Origin: Clostridia bacterium
Lineage (GTDB): Bacteria > Bacillota > Clostridia > Oscillospirales > CAG-272
Assembly (NCBI GenBank): GCA_017395715.1
Contig: JAFQNZ010000160.1
Location: 1-5,578 of the forward strand
Length of the DNA: 5,578 bases
Direction: 5' to 3'
Shown piece by piece: positions 1-5,578 of this stretch (position 1 is its first letter; each line of letters begins with the position of its first letter). The notes below the pieces were generated by a model that saw only the letters and a list, made by a program, of their open reading frames with translations, did not search any database and was not told the origin of the DNA. The position numbers were made by a program, and so were the translations under genes.

Positions 1-16
1 CCCCTCAAAAGAGGAG
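1..16 (-). terminator. Candidate transcription terminator hairpin, cut by the window edge
   Basis: About 20 bases after the stop codon, the minus strand reads CCTCCTC-TTTT-GAGGGG. Bases 11-16 can pair with 1-6 around a four-base loop (7-10): five Watson-Crick pairs and one G-T wobble, C:G-rich. The stem could extend past base 1, and any U-run would also lie outside the window. The position just after a long gene is right for an intrinsic terminator, but the T-tract cannot be seen. Confidence 0.4.
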
Positions 17-35
17 GCTGTAGGAAGGGATTCAG

Positions 36-3000
36 TTAGTGATTATGAACCAACTTACCGGTTGCATCAAAGTAGTGATTGCCTACTTCGATCATACAAC
101 CATCGGGGAAGGTCAAACCAACAACATACGATGCAGGAAGGCCAACTGTTGTGTCCATTGCCACCTTGCGGTAGTCGCCAACAAAATAGAAGTTGCCGTC
201 CAATTCGATCAGTGCATATCGGTTGACTCTTTCGTTGTTGATGTACATATAGCCGTCATACACGCCGTTCTTGATGACCATCTTACCTTCGGCATCAAAA
301 TCATAATAACCGGGTTTCAAGGGTGTTCCGTCCGGATAGGTAAAGCCTTCAAGATACTGCTCGGTCAAGTAAATCGTCTTGTTCGTCTGAACCTTGCGGT
401 AGTCGCCTACGAAGTAGTAGTGGCCGTTATACTCGATCACAGCGTAGCGTTCAACTTTTACATTGTTGACGTACATGAATCCGTCGTAGATACCGTTCTT
501 GATAACCATCTTACCTTCGGCATCAAAATCATACCAACCGGGCGTCAGGGGTGTTCCGTCGTCATGCATGAAGCCTTCCAGATACTCTTCGGTCAAGTAA
601 ACCGACTTGTTCACAACGATCTTACGGTAGTCACTCACGAAGTAACGGTGGCCTTCAAACTCGATCAGTGCGTATCTCTCGACTCTTTCGTTATGAATAT
701 ACATGAAGCCGTCGTAGATGCCGTTTCTGAGGATCATTTTACCCTCGGCATCAAAATCATACCAACCGGCACGCAAAGGTGTTCCGTCTTCATAGGTGAA
801 GCCTGTAAGAACCTCTTCAGGCAAGTAAACCGACTTGTTCATAATGACCTTGCGCGTTTCGCCAACGTAGTAGAAAGCGCCCTCGAAGTCAACAAGCGTA
901 TTCTTGTCAATTCTTTGGTTATTGATGTACATGAAGCCGTTGTACACGCCATTCTTGATGATCATCTTGGCGGAGGCATCAAAACCGTAATAACCGGGGA
1001 TCATAGGTGTTCCGTCCGCATAGGTAAAGCCGGCAAGATCTTCTCCTGACAAGTACATCGTCTTATTCAGCACAACCTTGTTATTGTCGCCTACGAAGTA
1101 GTGGTCGCCGTTAAGCTCAGCCAGTCCGTAGCGCTCGACCTTCTGATTTTTGATATACAGATAGCCGTCGTAAACGCCGTTCTTAATGACCATCTTACCG
1201 TCAGCACCAAAGGTATAATAGCCTGCCGCCCACGGTGTTCCATCTTCATAGGTAAAGCCTGCAAGATACGCGTCGGACAAATAAATCGACTGATTAACAG
1301 TAATCTTGCGGTTATCGCCCACGAAATAGTAGTCGCCATTCGCTTCAATCAGAGCGTAGCGTTCAACTCTTGAGCCATTGATGATCATATAGCCATCATA
1401 AACGCCTGTCAGAGGAGTAGCAACACCGTCGGGACCGCAATCGTAGTACTCGTATATCGGTGCGTTGCCGTTGTAAGAACCGGTAAAGGAACGAACAATC
1501 ACATTGGTGTCCAGATATCCGTTCTTGTTAAAGAGATATATCTTACCGTCAATGACATACGGCTTCGAAGATACCGCTACCGGAGTCGTATCCTTGTAGT
1601 AACCGGGACCGTACCAGTAACGCATACCGCTCTTGGTCTTGACCCAAGTACCGCTGAGCAAACGACCGTTATCAAAGCTAAAGATAATCGCCTTTTCATT
1701 GTAGTGCGTACCGTCCAAAGCTTCAAAGGTTTTCTCATCAAAGCAATACCAATCTCCGTTTACCTGCTTCCAACCGCCGGCAAGCACGCCGAGTTCAGCA
1801 TAGCGGTAACCACCGGCGTCAGTATCGAAGAACATACCTGTGAACTTGGTCTGGTCCTTGTTGATGCCGTTCTCACCGAAATCGTAGTAATATCCGTCGA
1901 TTTTGTGAATACCGTAAAGCTTTTCGCCATCTTGGTAATAAGCAAAGCCGCCGCCTTCTACCGTCCAACCGTCCTTGACGATATACGCCAAAGTGTAGCT
2001 GTCTTCGAAAGTCGTATAGGTCGTGCCGAACCATGCACCGGATTCACTGGGAAGATCGGGATTCACAAAAGGATGCAGTCCGTAAATTGCCTGATTTTCG
2101 GGTTTTTGTGCAAAGGAGTAAAGTGCATTGGCTCTGAGATAGCCCTTATAGCTCAAATTACCGGTGGTGACTACGCTCAGACGGTTCTGAGAAGCTTCCA
2201 TCGCGCCGTCCTTCGGTGTGAGCTTGATGCCCTGGAGCATACACAGGGGATTTGCTGTTGCGGGATCAATCGCCTTGGTCTGGTCGATCCAGTTGAGCTT
2301 GAGCGTCAATGTATTGGTCTCTTCATCGAATGTTTTCGATGTCAGGGAGAAATACTCGTTCTTAATATCAAGTTCTGTGATATCCACAATCATATTGTCA
2401 TCGAAGTCGATGATTGCGGTGATTTCAGTCAGAACGCTGACACGTTCCGCAAGCTGGAGCAGGAAGTTCCATGCCGATGCGTCCGCTGCATCCGCGCCGG
2501 GAAGCATATAGACAAGGTCCGAAAGCTGCTGGGGAATCGGGATCTGCGTCATGTCAATGGCAAAGACATAAGACGTCGTCATCTTTTCATTGAGATCGAT
2601 CGCAGCGTAGGTGATACCGTCAACCGTTGTGGCATTCGTGATATCACGGAGCCATGCAAACTGACGGTCGCCGCCGGTTGCCATATCGAAATCGAATGTG
2701 TTCTCGCCCTGCTTGAACAGATTGAGCGTGATCGAGCCGCATACGCTTTCATCGCTTGCCAGACAAGCCGTGATCGTAACGACCTTAACACCGGCTGCCT
2801 CGCTGGCGACAAATACGTTGCCGTTGATCGTACCAACATTCGCTTTATCAAACATAAACTTGATATCGCCGTCATTGATCAAAACAGACTTGTTTTCATA
2901 GCTTGCGGCAACAGGAAGAGTGGTGTTCGCACCGTAAACCGCATCCATGTGGGTTCTTGTGAAATATACGTTATCGGGAACAACAACGTGCATTTCGGTG

Positions 3001-5578
3001 ACGCCGATCACTTCGCCGTCAAGCATCATACGAACTTCAACCGTACCGTTTCTGAGACCTGTGAATACACCGTCTGCCGAAATGGTTGCGAAGCGATCAT
3101 CGGACACTGCCCAAGTATAACCTTCGGGAAGTTCGGTTTCGTTGCCCGCAGGGCTGATGCCCTTTCCGCTCATCTGAACGGGAGAGCCGATGGTTGCGTA
3201 CTTATATTCGCTTTCGATCATCGCGTGATCGAACTCGGTGGAGCTGGGAGCTGTGGAAACCATGAGAAGCGAAGTAGAAACCGAACGCGCATAACCGTCG
3301 GAGGGGCTGTTGACAACGCTGAGTGCGTCGTCGCCGGGCTGTCTTGCAACGAAGGTGGTCGAACCGCCGCCGTCGAGGTTGACTGCCTCTACACAGCCTG
3401 CTTCAAACATGATCTGCGCAATTTCCTGCATACTACCGCCGCAGGAGAAGGGTTCCTGACGTCCGTCAAGCACCATGAATACAACCTTGCCGGTTCTGGT
3501 GATACCAACTGCGGTTCTCGAAGCTCGCTGCGTGTAATAGTTATCGGTTCTGGAAACCGCAATTTCGCCGTTTCTGATCAGCATGGTACCGAAACCGCCG
3601 ACAGCTTCCTTCAGTTCATTTCTGTAGGTGGCGTTGTATTCTGCCGTCGTACCGATCACAGCCTTGCCGCTCTTGGTAATACCAAAGAAGCCGGAGTTGT
3701 TGATGTTATGATGTACCTTACCGTCCATGATCAAAATGCCGCTGGGTTCGCCCGTGGACATATTGAAGCCGTCGGCATTGACACTGGCAATGACGTTGTA
3801 ATTGGGAATGTAGTTGGGACTTGCGGGATCGCCGCGATTCTGCTGAGCCGCATTCGCCTGATCCTCAACTCTCTGCATTTCCCAACCGAGGGTAGGATCG
3901 TTGTTGGCGTAGTTCGCGTAAACGTGTACGTCGCCTCTGGTGATATCACCGGTTGCGAGGTAGTAAACCATCTGCTTGCCGTCAGCAGACATTGCGTAGT
4001 GGATCTCCTGGGTAATACCGGGAGCAAGCTGAACGGAAGAAGAGGAGGTATCGGTGTAATAGGGATTTTCGATCGTTTCAACGTAGTCGCCTGCAAGCTT
4101 ACAGATGTAATCCGCAAAAGCGTAGCAGACAGCGCGTCTCAAGAGGTTCAGATCGGTAGCACCCGAAAGATCTCTCGTGCCTTCAAGCGTTGCCAGCAGC
4201 GCGTTGGCAAGATATTCTGTATAAACCGCGCTTCTGACCTGAGAGCGTGTGCCGTTGGTTTCGAGTCTGTTGGTCATGAAGTAGGCCGCGCGGTATTCGT
4301 CTGTGAGATCCTCTGTCATGTAGTTCATAAAGATCTCGGCAAGAGAATAGATCTTGTCGTTGAAATCAAGCTCGCCGTCATCGGTGTAGGCAATACCGTA
4401 TTCCACAGACTTGAGAACGTCCATCACGTAGTAGGCGTCCATGTCGCCGTCCCAGTCTTCCTTGCTGAAGCTGGGAAGACTCGACTGGCTCACCGTGTGG
4501 AGGAAATACTTGTCGCCAACCGTGGTGACCATGGCTTCAAGGCTGCCGCTTGTGCCCATTGTTGCGCTGAGTTCAAGAAGGTCAACAAGGTCGCCTGCCC
4601 AACCCGAAACGTCGGTATGATTCTGACCGAATTTGTTGTGATAGGTAATATCCATCGCGCCAAACACGTGGCCGATGTCGGCATTGTTGCCGTTGGGAAG
4701 TGCGAAATTCTTAAGATCCTTCAGACCGGTCACTTCAAGATAGTTGCCGTCGGTAACCTCTGCATTGATCGAGTTTTCCATGTCGGTTACGAACTTCGCG
4801 AAATCCGCATCTTCATAACCCGCCATGATACCCCAAGAACCGGAGTTATAGCGTTCAACACCCGTACGGATGTACTTGATCACAAGAGCAACAGGATCTT
4901 TTGCGGGATACTGCTTCACGTACTGTGCCGCAATTTCTTCAAGAAGCATGAGGTTCGTGATAAAATCATCGAAGTTGTCGATCGATGCTTCGCCGAGCGC
5001 AGGGATCTTTTCATAGGGAGTGCTTTCGCCGCATTCGGTACATACGTCGTGCGCTTCATAACCGTCTTCGGTACGAGTAGGCGCTTTATAATCGAGATGC
5101 ATATAATCGTGGCCGAGTGCGGGCACGAAAACGTAGGTCTTGCAGAGTGTACATACCTGCGCTTCGGTACAGTTCGCTTCTACGCCGGGAACGTGATTCA
5201 GCTTGCCGATCGTGGTCTGAGGCACAAATACGTGACCGCAGCGGTCGCAGTGCGAGCCTTCGGTCAAGCCGGTTTCGGTGCAGGAGGGATCCTTCGCCTT
5301 GTCAATCACTTCGTTGTGACCGAGTTCTTTGATCGGTTCCTGAGGCACAAATACGTGATTGCAGCGGTCGCAGTGAGAGCCTTCGGTCAGACCGGTTTCG
5401 GTGCAGGAAGGTTCAACAGCTTTGTCAATCACAGTGTTGTGGCCGAGTTCTTTGGCAAGCTCAACACCGCAGACCGTACAAGTCTGATTGGTGGTGCAAG
5501 TGGCTTCTTCGCCAGGTGTATGACCCTTCGCAGGGACGAGTTCAGCTGTACATACCGTACAAATTTGTGCTTCGGTAC
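36..5578 (-). CDS. Giant modular surface protein with phosphodiester glycosidase (NAGPA-family) domain; 5' end missing
   Basis: One uninterrupted frame of 1846 visible codons plus TAA (36-38) fills the window. A GTG at 5430-5432 could be read as a start, but it lies inside a cysteine repeat and the frame upstream continues to the window edge with in-register repeat units (CTVC motifs at residues 6-9 and 33-36), so the CDS is 5'-partial. Domain order: Cys-rich repeats (1-194), unrecognised helical region (196-508), phosphodiester glycosidase (about 518-776), BIG2-like Ig domain (788-866), second beta-sandwich (868-954), beta-rich region (959-1125), aromatic wall-binding-style repeats (1198-1390), six 76-residue repeats (1391-1846). 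The family hydrolyses sugar-phosphodiester bonds; human NAGPA uncovers mannose-6-phosphate by removing GlcNAc. The bacterial substrate here is unknown; a wall or capsular glycan is an inference. No LPXTG motif, C-terminal membrane helix or SLH domain is seen. Any signal peptide would be outside the window. Confidence 0.96.
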   Translation of the reverse strand, partial: TEAQICTVCTAELVPAKGHTPGEEATCTTNQTCTVCGVELAKELGHNTVIDKAVEPSCTETGLTEGSHCDRCNHVFVPQEPIKELGHNEVIDKAKDPSCTETGLTEGSHCDRCGHVFVPQTTIGKLNHVPGVEANCTEAQVCTLCKTYVFVPALGHDYMHLDYKAPTRTEDGYEAHDVCTECGESTPYEKIPALGEASIDNFDDFITNLMLLEEIAAQYVKQYPAKDPVALVIKYIRTGVERYNSGSWGIMAGYEDADFAKFVTDMENSINAEVTDGNYLEVTGLKDLKNFALPNGNNADIGHVFGAMDITYHNKFGQNHTDVSGWAGDLVDLLELSATMGTSGSLEAMVTTVGDKYFLHTVSQSSLPSFSKEDWDGDMDAYYVMDVLKSVEYGIAYTDDGELDFNDKIYSLAEIFMNYMTEDLTDEYRAAYFMTNRLETNGTRSQVRSAVYTEYLANALLATLEGTRDLSGATDLNLLRRAVCYAFADYICKLAGDYVETIENPYYTDTSSSSVQLAPGITQEIHYAMSADGKQMVYYLATGDITRGDVHVYANYANNDPTLGWEMQRVEDQANAAQQNRGDPASPNYIPNYNVIASVNADGFNMSTGEPSGILIMDGKVHHNINNSGFFGITKSGKAVIGTTAEYNATYRNELKEAVGGFGTMLIRNGEIAVSRTDNYYTQRASRTAVGITRTGKVVFMVLDGRQEPFSCGGSMQEIAQIMFEAGCVEAVNLDGGGSTTFVARQPGDDALSVVNSPSDGYARSVSTSLLMVSTAPSSTEFDHAMIESEYKYATIGSPVQMSGKGISPAGNETELPEGYTWAVSDDRFATISADGVFTGLRNGTVEVRMMLDGEVIGVTEMHVVVPDNVYFTRTHMDAVYGANTTLPVAASYENKSVLINDGDIKFMFDKANVGTINGNVFVASEAAGVKVVTITACLASDESVCGSITLNLFKQGENTFDFDMATGGDRQFAWLRDITNATTVDGITYAAIDLNEKMTTSYVFAIDMTQIPIPQQLSDLVYMLPGADAADASAWNFLLQLAERVSVLTEITAIIDFDDNMIVDITELDIKNEYFSLTSKTFDEETNTLTLKLNWIDQTKAIDPATANPLCMLQGIKLTPKDGAMEASQNRLSVVTTGNLSYKGYLRANALYSFAQKPENQAIYGLHPFVNPDLPSESGAWFGTTYTTFEDSYTLAYIVKDGWTVEGGGFAYYQDGEKLYGIHKIDGYYYDFGENGINKDQTKFTGMFFDTDAGGYRYAELGVLAGGWKQVNGDWYCFDEKTFEALDGTHYNEKAIIFSFDNGRLLSGTWVKTKSGMRYWYGPGYYKDTTPVAVSSKPYVIDGKIYLFNKNGYLDTNVIVRSFTGSYNGNAPIYEYYDCGPDGVATPLTGVYDGYMIINGSRVERYALIEANGDYYFVGDNRKITVNQSIYLSDAYLAGFTYEDGTPWAAGYYTFGADGKMVIKNGVYDGYLYIKNQKVERYGLAELNGDHYFVGDNNKVVLNKTMYLSGEDLAGFTYADGTPMIPGYYGFDASAKMIIKNGVYNGFMYINNQRIDKNTLVDFEGAFYYVGETRKVIMNKSVYLPEEVLTGFTYEDGTPLRAGWYDFDAEGKMILRNGIYDGFMYIHNERVERYALIEFEGHRYFVSDYRKIVVNKSVYLTEEYLEGFMHDDGTPLTPGWYDFDAEGKMVIKNGIYDGFMYVNNVKVERYAVIEYNGHYYFVGDYRKVQTNKTIYLTEQYLEGFTYPDGTPLKPGYYDFDAEGKMVIKNGVYDGYMYINNERVNRYALIELDGNFYFVGDYRKVAMDTTVGLPASYVVGLTFPDGCMIEVGNHYFDATGKLVHNH
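39..1406 (-). repeat. Six tandem 228-bp repeats (76 residues each), gap-free, ending at the stop codon
   Basis: Units in protein order are 1179-1406, 951-1178, 723-950, 495-722, 267-494 and 39-266. Every boundary is exactly 228 bp from the next, and the last unit ends on the final sense codon. Each unit begins G[VI]Y[DN]G[YF], continues through a YFVGDYRK-type strand, NK[ST]xYL, GFTYxDGTP and ends PGxYDFDAEGKMVIKN. Units 4 and 5 share 56 of 76 residues by my count; 265-305 and 493-533 match at 40 of 41 bases. Unit 6 keeps its first half but its second half has drifted (DGCMIEVG, KLVHNH). The unit resembles the Tyr-rich wall-binding-style repeats seen at the C-termini of Clostridia surface proteins. 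A role in anchoring to a surface polymer is inferred. Repeat number probably varies among strains. Confidence 0.93.
1407..1985 (-). other. Glucan/choline-binding-style aromatic repeats (wall-binding module)
   Basis: Visible residues about 1198-1390. Short Tyr/Trp/Gly-rich units recur: IVKDGWTVEGGGFAYYQDG, KIDGYYYDFGENG, GGWKQVNGDWYCFDE, GTWVKTKSGMRYWYGPGYY, VIDGKIYLFNKNG. The 'G-W-x-x-x-x-G-x-W/Y-Y-x-F-D' rhythm is that of cell-wall-binding/glucan-binding repeats, which fold as stacked beta-hairpins that hold choline, glucans or wall polymers. The units here are irregular in length, unlike the strict array that follows. The ligand cannot be read from the sequence, and the choline-site residues are not clear enough to claim choline binding. 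Confidence 0.7.
2202..2702 (-). other. Beta-rich region of unknown family
   Basis: Visible residues about 959-1125. It begins with FDFDMATGGDRQFAWLRD and continues with strands such as SYVFAIDMTQIPIP, ITAIIDFDDNMIVDITELD and TLTLKLNWID, plus a probable helix (AWNFLLQLAERVSVLTE). The ending, LQGIKLTPKDGA, looks like the last strand of a sandwich. It could be a carbohydrate-binding or structural beta-sandwich that accompanies NAGPA domains, but I cannot name a family. Residues 1126-1197, up to the aromatic repeats, look like a linker plus further short strands. Confidence 0.4.
2715..2975 (-). other. Second Ig-like beta-sandwich
   Basis: Visible residues about 868-954. It runs from VYFTRTHMD through a region with DIKFMFDKANVGTINGNVFVA and GVKVVTITA, ending in SITLNLFKQG. 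The alternating hydrophobic strands and the 'GTINGNVF...AGVKVVTITA' pattern resemble a diverged BIG2 fold. Two cysteines at residues 938 and 946 bracket a short loop and could form a disulphide in an exported protein. The family assignment is weaker than for the preceding domain. Confidence 0.5.
2979..3215 (-). other. BIG2-like bacterial Ig domain
   Basis: Visible residues about 788-866. The pattern YTWAVSDDRFATISADGVFTG followed by LRNGTVEVRMMLDGE matches the usual BIG2 layout, in which a Trp strand, an 'xATIS-x-DG' turn and a GTVEV strand follow each other. It follows the glycosidase domain with only a short Ser/Thr linker (TAPSSTEF), as is common in exported NAGPA proteins. The likely role is a structural spacer or glycan contact. 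Confidence 0.7.
3249..4025 (-). other. Phosphodiester glycosidase (NAGPA-family) catalytic domain
   Basis: Visible residues about 518-776. The family signatures are present in the right order: NADGFNMSTGEPSG (from residue 600; 3762-3779 encodes NADGFN), then ILIMDGK, then GFGTMLIRNGE, then RTAVGI (687-692, 3501-3518), VLDGRQ with DGR at 704-706 (3459-3467), then SMQEIAQIMFEAGC, and NLDGGGST (733-740, 3357-3380), closing with RSVSTSLLMV. In this family the enzyme hydrolyses a sugar-phosphate diester (mammalian NAGPA removes GlcNAc from GlcNAc-1-P-6-mannose). No key motif is missing or broken, so the domain should be active. The segment before it (about 518-595) supplies the N-terminal strands (ITQEIHYAM, DVHVYANYAN) and a longer loop rich in Asn, Gln and Pro. 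The natural substrate cannot be read from the sequence. Confidence 0.93.
4053..4991 (-). other. Unrecognised, mostly helical region with DIGH...GWAGDL segment (protein domain)
   Basis: Visible residues about 196-508. I cannot assign a family. The composition suggests amphipathic helices, for example the stretch from IDNFDDF at about 199 through the LEEIAAQYV stretch and the EYLANALLATLEGTRDL and RRAVCYAFADYICKLAGDYVE stretches. A compact, polar, glycine-rich segment at residues 297-334 (4575-4688) reads NADIGHVFGAMD, then HTDVSGWAGDL. It combines His, Asp and an invariant-looking GWAGD, which looks more like an active or binding site than a spacer. Two cysteines (residues 484 and 492) fall in one late helix. 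The region sits directly before the glycosidase domain, so it may be an accessory or second catalytic domain. Its boundaries are approximate. Confidence 0.5.
4995..5578 (-). other. Cysteine-rich zinc-ribbon-like repeat region (protein domain)
   Basis: Visible residues 1-194 hold six units, each ending in a CxxC pair and mostly separated by a GHN/GHT/GHD-type turn. Two spacings occur. The A type is C-x5-C-x2-C: unit 1, cut by the window edge, with CTVC at residues 6-9; unit 2 with C27, C33, C36; unit 5 with C136, C142, C145. The B type is C-x10-C-x2-C: unit 3 with C58, C69, C72 and unit 4 with C99, C110, C113. The sixth unit (about 155-194) follows the B spacing but has Arg168 in place of the first Cys, keeping CTEC at 179-182. 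From memory, repeats of this style are frequent in large exported proteins of Clostridia. Metal binding is plausible from the CxxC pairs but not shown. The region probably continues beyond the window. Confidence 0.85.
5187..5432 (-). repeat. Two near-identical tandem 123-bp units encoding 41-residue B-type Cys repeats
   Basis: Unit B1 occupies 5310-5432 and unit B2 5187-5309. Each encodes VIDKA, then PSCTETGLTEGSHCDRC, then HVFVPQ. Comparing 5221-5309 with 5344-5432 by hand, I count about 12 mismatches in 89 bases with no gaps. The 3' thirds of the units differ more (EPIKELGHN versus TTIGKLNHV). The similarity suggests a fairly recent in-frame duplication or gene-conversion homogenisation. 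Confidence 0.9.

Noticed and set aside
36..130. C-terminal sorting signal (LPXTG plus hydrophobic helix) or SLH domain
   Set aside because: The C-terminus is the last repeat unit, ending KLVHNH, with no LPXTG, hydrophobic stretch or positive tail.
39..1049. 336-codon open frame on the plus strand across the repeat array
   Set aside because: It is antisense to the 76-residue repeats. Because the 228-bp period is a multiple of three, an antisense frame open in one unit stays open in the next. Its translation has no recognisable domain, while the minus-strand frame is clearly coding.
1101..1373. 90-codon plus-strand frame
   Set aside because: Same antisense effect of the repeat units; it reads like the neighbouring antisense frame and has no independent support.
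39..1406. CRISPR array
   Set aside because: The 228-bp units are coding, diverged and contiguous; there are no short identical repeats separated by unique spacers.
2364..2411. Dockerin or EF-hand-like calcium loop (DFDDNMIVDITELD)
   Set aside because: It lacks the DxNxDG loop pattern and has no second copy, and it sits among beta strands.
2218..2901. Short plus-strand frames at 2218-2511 and 2698-2901
   Set aside because: They lie wholly antisense to the beta-sandwich regions of the main gene, with Ser/Leu-rich translations typical of chance frames.
3731..4117. 128-codon minus-strand frame in another register
   Set aside because: It overlaps the motif-bearing glycosidase frame completely and its Thr/Pro/Ser-rich translation matches nothing known to me.
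5430..5432. GTG as the start codon of the protein
   Set aside because: The codon sits in the VIDKA segment of a repeat unit, the frame is open upstream with further in-register repeats, and no signal peptide follows it.

Overview
The window is almost entirely one gene: a very long open reading frame on the minus strand that ends with TAA at 36-38 and stays open through the right edge at 5578. At least 1846 residues are visible, and the true N-terminus (start codon, ribosome binding site, any signal peptide) lies outside the window. Residue numbers here are 'visible residues': residue 1 is the first complete codon (5574-5576) and residue 1846 is the last sense codon (39-41).

The protein reads as a giant modular surface or secreted protein of a Firmicutes-type bacterium, probably a gut or rumen Clostridia (Oscillospiraceae/Lachnospiraceae-like). 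That rests on the module combination and the roughly 50 % GC judged by eye. It is an inference, because no taxonomic marker gene is present.

Layout in protein order (right to left on the DNA): (1) cysteine-rich zinc-ribbon-like repeats, 4995-5578; (2) a mostly helical region of about 310 residues that I do not recognise, with a conspicuous DIGH...GWAGDL segment, 4053-4991; (3) a phosphodiester glycosidase (NAGPA family) domain with all its signature motifs, 3249-4025; (4) a BIG2-like Ig domain and a second beta-sandwich, 2715-3215; (5) a further beta-rich region, 2202-2702; (6) glucan/choline-binding-style aromatic repeats, 1407-1985; (7) six tandem repeats of exactly 76 residues (228 bp), 39-1406, the last ending on the final sense codon. 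A possible transcription terminator hairpin sits at the extreme left edge.

Working model (inference): the C-terminal repeats hold the protein on the cell wall or a surface glycan, the Ig-like modules act as spacers, and the NAGPA domain cleaves or remodels a sugar-phosphodiester. The roles of the N-terminal Cys-rich repeats and the helical region are unknown. There are no RNA genes, mobile elements, CRISPR arrays or second genes that I can support.
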